This document shows positions 45,685-53,705 of a stretch of DNA of 64,000 nucleotides, piece by piece. The notes below the pieces were generated by a model, which was given only the letters and a program-made list of their open reading frames with translations, did no database searches and was not told where the DNA came from. The stretch spans positions 496,001 through 560,000 of the forward strand of contig NZ_QICB01000001.1 of the NCBI RefSeq assembly GCF_003725295.1, given 5' to 3'. Origin of the DNA: Slackia faecicanis (GTDB taxonomy: Bacteria > Actinomycetota > Coriobacteriia > Coriobacteriales > Eggerthellaceae). Position 1 is the stretch's first letter, and each line of letters opens with the position of its first letter. The position numbers and the translations under genes are program-made.

Positions 45685-46446
45685 CTACTGCGCGCAATAC
45701 GCCTTCAAGGCGTCGCGCAGAAATCGCGCGCCGCCTTCGACGCGCGCATCGTAATACATGCGGAAGCGCTCGTCGGCCACATACGTTTCAGCCAGCGCCG
45801 CATGAGCCTCGCGCGTGTACATGCCGTCAGGCCAATACATCTTGAGCCACGCCTCGTGCATCGCGCACAGCTCGCGCGCCGCGCCGCCGTGCGCATCCCG
45901 CGTGGGCACGGCCTCGGCCAGCTTGTCCAAAATTGCCTCGGCCAGGCCTTCGGCCGATTCCCACTGCCCTTCGTCCATCGCGAGCACCTTCTCGTTCGAC
46001 GCGTCGACCGCCGCGTCGCCGTAAGCCGCACGGGCCTCTTCTCCATAGAGACGCTCGTTTTCCTCAACCGCGAGGCGCTTCATGCCCTCGAATCGTTTCG
46101 CATCGTCCATCGCCGTTCCTTTCTCTAAATTCGCAAGCGTGCGTTCCACCGCGCGCATCATGGCCTCGGTCTGCTCGATCTTGCGCGCGAGCCGCTCCCG
46201 ATGCGCGCGCAAAGCCTCTCGCGCATCGAATGCAGGGTCATCCAACAGGTCTTTGATATCCGCGAGCGCCATGCCGGCGTCGCGATACAGCAATATCTGC
46301 TGCAGGCGCGCCGCATCCCCGGCGTCATAGACGCGATAGCCGTTCGCCAGCCTGCGCGGAACAAGCAGCCCGCGCTCCTCGTAATAATGGAGCGTGCGCA
46401 CGCTGACGCCCGAAAGCGCCGCGAGCTCTTTGACGGCATAGCCCAT
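45685..46446 (-). CDS. MerR-family regulator of the TipA/Mta type
   Basis: 253 residues from ATG 46446, with AAGGAGG upstream. The MerR winged helix is YAVKELAALSGVSVRTLHYY, then ERGLLVPRRLANGYRVYDAGD, with a long coiled-coil dimer helix (about 75-115). The C-terminal 130 residues are a TipAS-type ligand domain (EDEAQWES-like MDEGQWESAEGLAEAILDKL). TipA/Mta regulators bind thiopeptides or other hydrophobic drugs and activate efflux or detoxification genes. It diverges from the nitroreductase gene, a plausible target. Confidence 0.92.
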   Translation of the reverse strand: MGYAVKELAALSGVSVRTLHYYEERGLLVPRRLANGYRVYDAGDAARLQQILLYRDAGMALADIKDLLDDPAFDAREALRAHRERLARKIEQTEAMMRAVERTLANLEKGTAMDDAKRFEGMKRLAVEENERLYGEEARAAYGDAAVDASNEKVLAMDEGQWESAEGLAEAILDKLAEAVPTRDAHGGAARELCAMHEAWLKMYWPDGMYTREAHAALAETYVADERFRMYYDARVEGGARFLRDALKAYCAQ

Positions 46447-46712
46447 CGCATCCTCCTTGCCGCTGCGCGGCATCGCCCATCTCGATTCGAATCGACGCCG
46501 ACGCCCGCCGCGCTCCGGGGCGCGGGCCGCATCGACGTTTCGCAGTCTAGGCCATCACGCGACGTGAGGGTCAAGGGAGAAAACGGGGAAATATCCCACG
46601 CTTGAAACGCGCGCGACCCGTCGCCGCAACGAGGCGCACAGGTTTCGCCACGACGGTTTATGATGGAGGAAGCCATCGCGACCCGGCCCCGCGCCGGCGA
46701 AAGGAGGACCCC

Positions 46713-47384
46713 ATGGCCCCGAAAACCCCGCTGAACGAAACGATCGAAACCGCGTTCGCCGAGCGCTTCGCCTGCAAACGCTACGACCCCGAGCGCGACG
46801 TGGACGAAAAGGACCTGCGCACCATCCTGGAAGTCGCGCGCCTGTCCCCCAGCTCGTTCGGGCTGGAGCCGTGGAAATTCCTCGTGGTGAAGAAATCGGC
46901 CGCGCTGACCGACGAACTGCTCGAGCGCGCCTGGGGCATGAAGCGCAACGCCCCGTACACCGTGGTCATCCTGGCCCGCAAGCACATGGAGCCCGAAAAC
47001 GCGCACGTCGAGCACATGATGGCCGACGTGCAGCGCGCCACGCCCGAGAACATGGCGCAGCGCCAGGCCATGTTCGCGTCGTTTCAGAAAAACGACCTGG
47101 GCGTCGCCGACGACCCGCGCCTGATGTTCGAATGGTCGTGCCGCCAGTGCTACATCGCGCTCGCCGACATGCTGGCCGCCTGCGCGCTTCTCGGCGTTGA
47201 CTCCACGCCCGTCGAAGGCCTGAACTACGACGCCGTGAACGCCCTGCTTGCCGAAAAAGGCCTGATGGATCCTAAAGAATTCGGCGTAGCCGTAGCAATC
47301 CAGATCGGCTATCGCGACCCTTCGCATGCCATAAACCCGAAAACCCGCCAAGAGGCAGCCGACGTATTCTCGTTCGTCGAATAG
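46713..47384 (+). CDS. Nitroreductase-family FMN oxidoreductase
   Basis: 223 residues from ATG 46713 (AAAGGAGG upstream). FMN-binding residues lie in RFACKRYDP and ARLSPSSFGLEPWKFLVV; the C-terminal GYRDP segment fits the NfsB/YfkO-like group. Uses NAD(P)H to reduce nitro compounds, quinones or enals. Divergent from the TipA-type regulator, so a drug- or electrophile-inducible role is possible. The spacing to the next gene is 190 bases. Confidence 0.9.
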   Translation: MAPKTPLNETIETAFAERFACKRYDPERDVDEKDLRTILEVARLSPSSFGLEPWKFLVVKKSAALTDELLERAWGMKRNAPYTVVILARKHMEPENAHVEHMMADVQRATPENMAQRQAMFASFQKNDLGVADDPRLMFEWSCRQCYIALADMLAACALLGVDSTPVEGLNYDAVNALLAEKGLMDPKEFGVAVAIQIGYRDPSHAINPKTRQEAADVFSFVE

Positions 47385-47575
47385 GCCGAAAAGACCGGGC
47401 GCGCCTTGCCGCCGCGAAGCGAAAGGCGCGCCCTCGAAACGCCGTGCGCGCGACAGGCGGCATGGCCCCGCACGCAGCGCGACCGCATGCTCGCCGGAAT
47501 CGGGCGCGGCGAAACAGGCGATGCCGCCAAGAGAAAAGCAGCCCGAACCGCATCCCGCGAAAACGAAGGAGCCCC

Positions 47576-48973
47576 ATGCCAGAACATGTCGTCCATGGAA
47601 TCGATCCCGTCTTCGACCGCAACAGCCGGGTGCTCGTGCTCGGAAGCATCCCCTCCCCCAAAAGCCGCGAAGAAGGCTTTTTCTACGGGCATCCGCGCAA
47701 CCGGTTCTGGCAGGTGCTGGCGGCGGCGTTCGACGAACCCGCCCCCGCCACGATCGAAGACAAGCGCGACCTGCTGCTACGCCGGCATATCGCCCTGTGG
47801 GACGTGGTTGCGTCATGCGACATCGAAGGCGCGAGCGACGCAAGCATCCGCAATGCCAAGCCGAACGACCTCGACCGCATCTTCTCGACCGCCGACATCG
47901 AGGCGGTTTTCGCCACGGGCGCAAAGGCGGGCGAACTCTACGCGCGCCTGTGCGAAAAGCGCTTCGGCAAACCCTGCACGACCCTGCCCTCGACGAGCCC
48001 CGCGAACGCGAAGGAAAGCGTCGAATCGCTGACGAAGGCCTACGCCGCCGCGCTGCTCGAGCACCTGAACCCCTTCGAGCCGCCCGTGCTCGACGTGAAG
48101 CGCGTCGTGGAACTCGAGCGCCGCATCGAAGACGCGGGCACCCCGCTTTCCACGCTCATGCGCCGCGCAGGGCGCGCCCTTGCGCATAAGGCGCGCGCCG
48201 TGGCCGAAGCCGCAGGATGCGGCGCCGATGCGCGCTTCGCGATCCTGTGCGGCAACGGCAACAACGGCGGAGACGGATGGGTGGCCGCCCGCGTGCTGAC
48301 CGAAGAAGGGTTCGGCGTCGACGTCATATGCGCCACGACGCCCGCCGATATAACCGCACATCCCGCACGCGCGGCGGCCCTGGAAGCGCAGCGCGTGCTC
48401 GAAGGCCGTCCGAACGCGCGGATCGTGGCCCGCCCCGACGCCGCAGCGTTCAAGGCGGCGCTCGCGCGGGCCCACGTGGCGATCGACGCGCTGCTCGGCA
48501 CGGGCTTCGAGCACGACACGGTGCGCGCGCCCTTCGACGGCTGGATCGAAGCCGTCTGCGACGCGCGCTCCCGCGGCCTGCGCGTCGTGGCCGCCGACGT
48601 GCCGAGCGGTATGAATGCCCAGACGGGCAAAGCGGCGCGCCCGTGCATCAAAGCCGACGCCACCGTGACCATGATCGCCTCGAAGCCGGGGCTCGCCACC
48701 CCGTACGCCTTCGCTTTCTGCGGCGAGACGAGCATCGCGTCGATCGCCTACATCGAACCGCTGCTCGCAGACGCGAGCCGCGGCGCCGAACAAGCCGAAT
48801 ACGCCTCCGCCTGCGTCGAGAACGACGCCGCGCCTTCGCCCGCGAAGGCGGCGAAACGAGACGCGAACGCCGAATTCCTGCGCGCGGAGGCGGAAGACGA
48901 CGATGGATACGACCCGTATTCGGACCGCAAGCCCGAACCCGAGCCGCTCTTCCAAAGCGACCCGTGGAGCTGA
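47576..48973 (+). CDS. Fusion of a DNA-deoxyinosine/uracil glycosylase domain and an NAD(P)H-hydrate epimerase domain
   Basis: 465 residues from ATG 47576 (AAGGAG upstream). Residues 1 to about 165 resemble family-6 (hypoxanthine) DNA glycosylases: VLVLGSIPSPKSREEGFFYGHPRNRFW, here split as VLVLGSIPS and REEGFFYGHPRNRFW, plus the C-terminal LPSTSPAN motif. Residues about 175-410 are a YjeF-N epimerase (NnrE): NGNNGGDGWVAARVL about residue 226, DALLGTGF and AADVPSGM. The last 55 residues are acidic and disordered. No internal ribosome site was found between the halves, so the fusion looks real. One repairs deaminated DNA, the other repairs damaged nicotinamide cofactors. Confidence 0.85.
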   Translation: MPEHVVHGIDPVFDRNSRVLVLGSIPSPKSREEGFFYGHPRNRFWQVLAAAFDEPAPATIEDKRDLLLRRHIALWDVVASCDIEGASDASIRNAKPNDLDRIFSTADIEAVFATGAKAGELYARLCEKRFGKPCTTLPSTSPANAKESVESLTKAYAAALLEHLNPFEPPVLDVKRVVELERRIEDAGTPLSTLMRRAGRALAHKARAVAEAAGCGADARFAILCGNGNNGGDGWVAARVLTEEGFGVDVICATTPADITAHPARAAALEAQRVLEGRPNARIVARPDAAAFKAALARAHVAIDALLGTGFEHDTVRAPFDGWIEAVCDARSRGLRVVAADVPSGMNAQTGKAARPCIKADATVTMIASKPGLATPYAFAFCGETSIASIAYIEPLLADASRGAEQAEYASACVENDAAPSPAKAAKRDANAEFLRAEAEDDDGYDPYSDRKPEPEPLFQSDPWS

Positions 48974-49095
48974 TCGCCCGAACCGGCGCACGACCCGCAA
49001 CCGACGATGCGCGCACGAACCGCGTCGAAAGATCCGTTGCGGACGACGTGGCGACAAATCCGCGCGCAGCGCCATCGAAGCTCCCGTCTTTTCCC

Positions 49096-49122
49096 GGCCC
49101 GCACGACCTGCGGGCCTTTTTC
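49096..49122 (+). terminator. Terminator after the glycosylase/epimerase fusion gene
   Basis: GGCCCGCA-CGACC-TGCGGGCC followed by TTTTT. Confidence 0.85.
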
Positions 49123-49431
49123 GTTTCGAAAACGAGGCGAAAACCCGGTGGCGATACATGCGCCGCGCATCGATTCGGCGCCGAACGCCTGCCGATGCGG
49201 CCACGCCCGTATCGCGCGGTCTTGCGAAAAAGGCCATCGAGCGCAAGAGCCGACACCGAAAAACAATAGCTGCACATTATGCATAAAACATGCCTCATCT
49301 GGTGTTCTACTCATTTTTTCGTGACCGTGTTTGGGGCGGTAAAAAAGGTGGGCTGTTTTATCCAGCTTTTCAGCCGTAAGTATTCACCTGGCCTTTTATC
49401 AACAAAAGCTCGCGCTTCGAGCAAAATTAGC

Positions 49432-49456
49432 GAATATGCATCTTTTATGCATATTC
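49432..49456. promoter_or_regulatory. Candidate regulator-binding dyad upstream of the caiD-like gene
   Basis: GAATATGCAT and ATGCATATTC form a perfect 10-bp inverted repeat with a 5-base loop. It lies just upstream of a plausible -35 box, the usual place for an activator of the LuxR class. The core ATGCAT recurs in a palindrome near 49279. Confidence 0.45.
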
Positions 49457-49471
49457 AAAAAACCTTCGCGC

Positions 49472-49499
49472 TTCGATACCGATAATTCTGCGATATTCT
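49472..49499 (+). promoter_or_regulatory. Candidate promoter of the caiD-like gene
   Basis: -35 TTCGAT (weak), 16-base spacer, -10 TATTCT. The weak -35 box next to a dyad fits activator dependence. Confidence 0.35.
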
Positions 49500-49655
49500 C
49501 TCCAATTTTCTTCTTCGGAATACTGCAATCCAGGCGATATGCGAAACCTTGGCGAGTGCGTAATCTTGAACCAGTGGCCGAAGCATCAAGGCGCCGTGCG
49601 CCGACAGCCGCGTTTCGGCCGACCGAACCTGATGAGCAAGACTCAAGGAGGAAAA

Positions 49656-50441
49656 ATGGCAGATTACTATGGAACCGACACGGTCGTATCCGAGCTTCGC
49701 GAAGATGGTCTTCTGATCATCCGCATCAACCGCCCCGAGGTTGCTAACGCTCTGAACGGCGCTACGTCCAAGGCGATGGAAAACATCATGAACAACGCCG
49801 AGCTCGACCCTGCGGTTCGCGCGATCATCGTCACCGGCACCGGCAAAGTCTTCTGCGCCGGCGAGGACCTCTCCGAGCTCTCTGAGGGCGGCGAGTGCCA
49901 GACCGTCACCGAGCACGGCTTCGGCGGCCTGACCGCACGTCTCTGCTCCAAGCCCGTCATCGCTGCTTGCAACGGCTCCGCTGCCGGCGGCGGCATGGAG
50001 ATCGCCGTCTCCTGCGACATGGTCGTCGCTGCCGAGAACGCTAAGTTCGGCTGCACCGAGGTCGGCCTGGGCATCATCGCTTCCACCGGCGGCCTGGTTC
50101 GCCTCGCTCGCGACATCAACCGCAAGGATTGCATGGAGCTCCTGCTCACCGGCAAGAAAATCAAGGCTCCCGAGGCCAAGGCTCTCGGCCTGATCAACTA
50201 CGTCGTCCCGGCCGAGGAAGTTCTCGACAAGGCCATCGAGCTGGCTGAAGAGTGCCTGAAGAACGCTCCCCTCGCCCTCAAGTGGACCAAGTACATCGTT
50301 CACGCTTCCTCCCAGATGTCCGAGGAAGACGCCATGCGCTACAGCGATGCCGCGTATCGCTTCCTGGAGAAGACCGCCGACGGTATCGAGGGCCCCGCTG
50401 CCTTCGTCGAGAAGCGCGCTCCCCAGTGGCAGGGCAAGTAA
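49656..50441 (+). CDS. caiD: Enoyl-CoA hydratase/crotonobetainyl-CoA hydratase-like (CaiD type)
   Basis: 261 residues from ATG 49656 after AAGGAGG. Crotonase fold with oxyanion-hole segments VFCAGEDLSEL and GSAAGGGMEIA. Two acid residues, Glu115 and Glu135 (FGCTEVG), keep the 20-residue spacing of the Glu111/Glu131 pair known in E. coli CaiD. It would interconvert carnitinyl-CoA and crotonobetainyl-CoA if the cluster handles carnitine; the exact acyl group is inferred. Codons are strongly biased (GAG, GCT, CTC, TCC), unlike flanking genes, suggesting high expression. It is transcribed away from the rest of the cai-like genes. Confidence 0.82.
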   Translation: MADYYGTDTVVSELREDGLLIIRINRPEVANALNGATSKAMENIMNNAELDPAVRAIIVTGTGKVFCAGEDLSELSEGGECQTVTEHGFGGLTARLCSKPVIAACNGSAAGGGMEIAVSCDMVVAAENAKFGCTEVGLGIIASTGGLVRLARDINRKDCMELLLTGKKIKAPEAKALGLINYVVPAEEVLDKAIELAEECLKNAPLALKWTKYIVHASSQMSEEDAMRYSDAAYRFLEKTADGIEGPAAFVEKRAPQWQGK

Positions 50442-50462
50442 CTCCTTCTTGCAGTGCTTTCG

Positions 50463-50489
50463 AAAGGCACCCTTCGGGGTGCCTTTTTT
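50463..50489 (+). terminator. Terminator after the caiD-like gene
   Basis: AAAGGCACCC-TTCG-GGGTGCCTTT followed by more T. Confidence 0.9.
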
Positions 50490-50842
50490 GGTGCCCGCCT
50501 CGGGAACGGCGCACGCTCGCACCCGCTACGCGACGAAAGGGCGCCGATGCGAACAGCGTGCATTCGCCAGATGAGCGATGGTATTCTCGCATCGACCCGC
50601 CGCCTTCCCATCGGCATCGCCCATTCGCCGCAGCAACGCGCGGCCGCGCCGCCGCCTCTCGCCCGCCGCCCGACAGCGCTCGCAAGCTGCCCGGGCGCCG
50701 CAGCAACGCGTCAGCCGCATACCGTTTCCTCCCCGCATCAGAAGACGAACGACATGCGATCGACCCGTTATACGCGCTCATATAAGCCCGTTTCAGGACC
50801 GTATGGACACCCTCGCGGGCAAGATATGCCCGAAAACGCACG

Positions 50843-50876
50843 AAGGCCCGCTGCGCAGCAATACGCAGCGGGCCTT
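50843..50876. terminator. Terminator after the MFS gene
   Basis: AAGGCCCGCTGCG pairs perfectly with CGCAGCGGGCCTT around an 8-base loop. Confidence 0.75.
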
Positions 50877-50912
50877 CTTCGAAATCTCGATGCCCCGAAA
50901 GAAAACGGATGT

Positions 50913-52415
50913 CTAGGCCGAACGCTTCTGGCGAACGGCGGGCACATCTTCGATCGCGCTCGTCTCCGCGAGCGACTTGCCCTTGGTTTCGGGCGCCATC
51001 ACAAGCGAGAGCACCCAGCCGAACACCACCAGGCCGGCGGCCACCAGCATGGTGGGGCCGATGCCGTAGGCCTCCAGGAAGATCGGCGTCGCATACGTCG
51101 CCAGAATGGTGCCCACGCGGCTGAACGCGATCGCGATGCCCACGGCGGATGCGCGGACCTCGGTCGGGAACAGCTCGTTGGGATAGAGCCATTGCAGGAT
51201 GCCCGGTCCGCCGCTGAAGAACGCGTACAGGCCGAACGCCACGATCACGACCCAGACAGGAGCCGTCGGCCAGAAGCCCAGGATGAGCAGGCCGACCGCC
51301 ATCATGGCGAGACTGATCAGCAGAAGCTTGCGGCGCCCCATGGAGTTGAGCCAGAACATCGCAGGAATGCTGCCGACCAGGAAGAAGAGGCTGACGGCGC
51401 TTTCGCCCAGAATGGCCTCGTGGCCCTCGCCCAGGCCGAACGCCGACATGATGTCGGGACCGAACGTATAGATGGCATACATCGGAACCACCTGGCACAA
51501 GATGAAGATGCCCAGAAACACCATGCGCTTCATATAGCCCGACTTGAGCAGCACGCCGAGCGACGTCTTCTGCGTCACCGCCTCGGGCTCAAGCTCCACG
51601 TCGTCGCCGAACACGCGATGCACCACTTCCTCGGCCTCCTTGATGCGGCCCTTCTGCGCGAGCCACATGGGAGATTCGGGGATGTCGTGACGGCCGATCA
51701 GCAAGATGATGCACGGAACCACCGCGCTGCCGAGCATCCATTTCCAGCCGTCTTCCACGCCGTAGAGGCAGTAGCCCACCACGGCCGCGACGGTGGCGCC
51801 CAGATACCATGCGGCGGAAACCATGCCCATGGAAACGGAGCGATGTTTCTTCGGCGTGAACTCCGCGATCAGCGACGTGGCGATCGGGTAATCCGCGCCC
51901 ACGAACACGCCGATGAAGAAGCGCGCCAGCACGAGCTGGAGCGGCGTGGTGGCGAAGACGCTCAAGATGGAGAATACCGCGATAGCGATGATGTCGATCG
52001 TGAACATCTTCTTACGCCCGATGGCATCGGTCAGATATCCGCCGAACACCGTGCCGAAGAAAATACCGAGCATGACCGAGGCGCCGATCGCGGCGCTTTC
52101 GGCCGCCGTCAGGTCGAACAAAGGAACGATCTGGGTCAGCGCGACGCCGATCAGCGAGAGGACATAGCCGTCCAAAAACGATCCGCCGCTCGAGAAGAAC
52201 GATATCTTGCGAAGGAACGGCGTCATCGCGACATCGTCGATCGTCTTTTTCGCGACCTTCTTCGCCGACGAAGGAATTCCCTTCACCTTCTCCTTCACCC
52301 TGTGCGCGCGCTCCGATTTGTACGAGCGCTGCGTGCGGACGTCCGCGGGAACCATGCTTGCCATCCGATGCTCGGGCGGGCTTACGACCTGCGTGTCTTT
52401 TTTGATGTCATCCAT
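50913..52415 (-). CDS. MFS transporter, metabolite:H+ symporter-like (sugar-porter fold)
   Basis: 500 residues from ATG 52415 (GAAGGAG upstream). A cytosolic N-terminus of about 65 basic residues precedes 12 helices. Motif A (YLTDAIGRKKMF), the PESPMWLAQKGR loop and LFPTEVRASAVG are features of the sugar-porter and aromatic-acid/metabolite symporter groups. In this context it may import the substrate of the cai-like pathway or export its product, taking the place of the CaiT antiporter, which is absent from the window; that is inference. It has its own promoter (52480-52509). Confidence 0.85.
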   Translation of the reverse strand: MDDIKKDTQVVSPPEHRMASMVPADVRTQRSYKSERAHRVKEKVKGIPSSAKKVAKKTIDDVAMTPFLRKISFFSSGGSFLDGYVLSLIGVALTQIVPLFDLTAAESAAIGASVMLGIFFGTVFGGYLTDAIGRKKMFTIDIIAIAVFSILSVFATTPLQLVLARFFIGVFVGADYPIATSLIAEFTPKKHRSVSMGMVSAAWYLGATVAAVVGYCLYGVEDGWKWMLGSAVVPCIILLIGRHDIPESPMWLAQKGRIKEAEEVVHRVFGDDVELEPEAVTQKTSLGVLLKSGYMKRMVFLGIFILCQVVPMYAIYTFGPDIMSAFGLGEGHEAILGESAVSLFFLVGSIPAMFWLNSMGRRKLLLISLAMMAVGLLILGFWPTAPVWVVIVAFGLYAFFSGGPGILQWLYPNELFPTEVRASAVGIAIAFSRVGTILATYATPIFLEAYGIGPTMLVAAGLVVFGWVLSLVMAPETKGKSLAETSAIEDVPAVRQKRSA

Positions 52416-52479
52416 GCGTTTCTCCTTCGTGGCAAAGCGCCGCGCCGCGCATCCGTTTCGGTTGCCGCATGAGGTAGTG

Positions 52480-52509
52480 CTTATAGTGTTGGGAGGGGAA
52501 GTCGTGCAA
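52480..52509 (-). promoter_or_regulatory. Promoter of the MFS gene
   Basis: Minus strand: -35 TTGCAC, 18-base spacer, -10 TATAAG, about 65 bases before the start codon. Confidence 0.55.
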
Positions 52510-52571
52510 AAGAATCAGGGAGCGTGGCGCGCCGCCCAGTGCACGAGTAATTTCAGTATATCCCCTGGTAA

Positions 52572-52602
52572 AACAGTTGGGGACCCAAGGCCCCCAACTG
52601 TT
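52572..52602 (-). terminator. Terminator closing the cai-like operon
   Basis: AACAGTTGGGG pairs perfectly with CCCCAACTGTT around a 9-base loop; the minus strand continues TTTTA. It lies about 90 bases after the hydratase gene and separates it from the MFS gene. Confidence 0.65.
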
Positions 52603-52690
52603 CCGAAAGCGTTACGCCGCTTTCTTCGGCATGCGTCGGAAGCGCATCCGGCCCATTACGAAAAGGCCGTCGCATCCGAACGCGCCGCCG

Positions 52691-53581
52691 TTATTCCCAT
52701 TCGACGATGCAGGAATTCAGGAAGGGCTTAGGGGTGCGCTCGCCGTTGGCGAGCGCCGCATCGAACGCCTCGGCATCGACCATGCGGAATCGAGCCTCGG
52801 TATCGGAAACCTTCCACACCTGGGTGCGAAGCTTGGTGCCCGGCAAAACCGGCGACGTGAAGCGGCACTTGAAGCGCTTCAGACGCTCGGGCTCGCCCGG
52901 GAACAGCAGCTTGATCACGTGGCGCATCGCGATACCCGCACTGCACACGCCGTGGTTGATCGGACGTGCGAGGCCGGTCTGCTCGGTATAGGACCAATCG
53001 ATGTGCTGCTGATGCCAATCGCCCATCATGCGGTAAATCAACGGCCACTGCAGGCCGCAGACCTCTTCGTACACCAGATCGGGCTCGCGATCGGGGTATT
53101 CCACGACGTCTTTCGGAGGCTGCTCGCCGCCGAAACCGCCGTCGTAGATGCAGCAGTCATAGGTTTCGACCGTGCACAGGTGAGTGCCATCGGAGCTGTA
53201 AGACTTTCCTACCTGCTTGGAAAGAGACCCGCGACCTTCGCCGCGGTCCCAGATGGCCTCCTGGGTCACATAGGTCTCGATGTGGTCCTGCATCTTGAAC
53301 GGCGCATGGAAATGCACGTCGATGCCGTAATGCAGGGAACCGGAATAATCGAAGCCGTAGTCGAGGGTGGTGGTCATCTCCTCGTTCACGGTCAGGGGCA
53401 CGCCGAAGATCGGCAGCACCTTCAGATCGGGGTTTTTGGCGTCGCCCTCGTTGACGCACTCCAGGTCGACCCGGCCGTCCCACGCGCAGCCGCAGCCGAG
53501 CGCGCAGATCTCGAGGTCTTTGAAGGTGTAGTCGCGGACGAACGGACCGAAGGTCTTTCCTACGATTTCAGTGCTGATCAT
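52691..53581 (-). CDS. MaoC-like double-hotdog hydratase
   Basis: 296 residues. The C-terminal hotdog has MMGDWHQQHIDW with Asp188 and His193, the Asp-x4-His pair of R-specific hydratase-2 enzymes (usual GDxNPxH); the usual Asn-Pro is replaced by His-Gln. RPINHGVCSAGIAMR, which follows, matches the family helix. The N-terminal half looks like a second, non-catalytic hotdog. It probably hydrates or dehydrates an enoyl-CoA of opposite stereochemistry to CaiD, or acts on a shortened acid from the same pathway (inference). Last gene of the operon. Confidence 0.8.
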   Translation of the reverse strand: MISTEIVGKTFGPFVRDYTFKDLEICALGCGCAWDGRVDLECVNEGDAKNPDLKVLPIFGVPLTVNEEMTTTLDYGFDYSGSLHYGIDVHFHAPFKMQDHIETYVTQEAIWDRGEGRGSLSKQVGKSYSSDGTHLCTVETYDCCIYDGGFGGEQPPKDVVEYPDREPDLVYEEVCGLQWPLIYRMMGDWHQQHIDWSYTEQTGLARPINHGVCSAGIAMRHVIKLLFPGEPERLKRFKCRFTSPVLPGTKLRTQVWKVSDTEARFRMVDAEAFDAALANGERTPKPFLNSCIVEWE

Positions 53582-53600
53582 CTGTCCTCCTTGGGTTCGC

Positions 53601-53700
53601 GCCGGCTCTCCCGAAGCCGGCGATGACCCGCCTTTCGCATTCCGCCGCGCCGACGAAGGCAGCCTGCCGGGCGGCGCGCGCGGTCCCCTACGAAAGGCGG
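53601..53700 (-). repeat. Paired hairpins in the gap between the CoA-ligase and hydratase genes
   Basis: GCCGGC...GCCGGC (53601-53621) and a 10-bp inverted repeat CCGCCTTTCG/CGAAAGGCGG (53628-53637 and 53691-53700) fill the spacer. One of several intercistronic structures in this operon. Confidence 0.5.
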
Positions 53701-53705
53701 ACCGG

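Larger units (their letters stand above)
48974..49655. other. Long AT-rich regulatory region upstream of the caiD-like gene
   Basis: The first 150 bases are GC-rich with a terminator (49096-49122). From 49260 to 49530 the DNA is strikingly AT-rich. It holds a palindrome TTATGCATAA (near 49277), the ACTCATTTTTTCGTGACC motif (49309-49326), a perfect 10-bp inverted repeat (49432-49456) and a promoter candidate (49472-49499). The leader of the caiD-like mRNA would be about 150 nt. No gene seen. Confidence 0.6.
50442..50912. other. Convergent spacer between the caiD-like gene and an MFS gene
   Basis: Contains a terminator at each end (50463-50489 and 50843-50876). The middle 350 bases hold only short open frames without ribosome sites. 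Nothing else seen. Confidence 0.5.
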
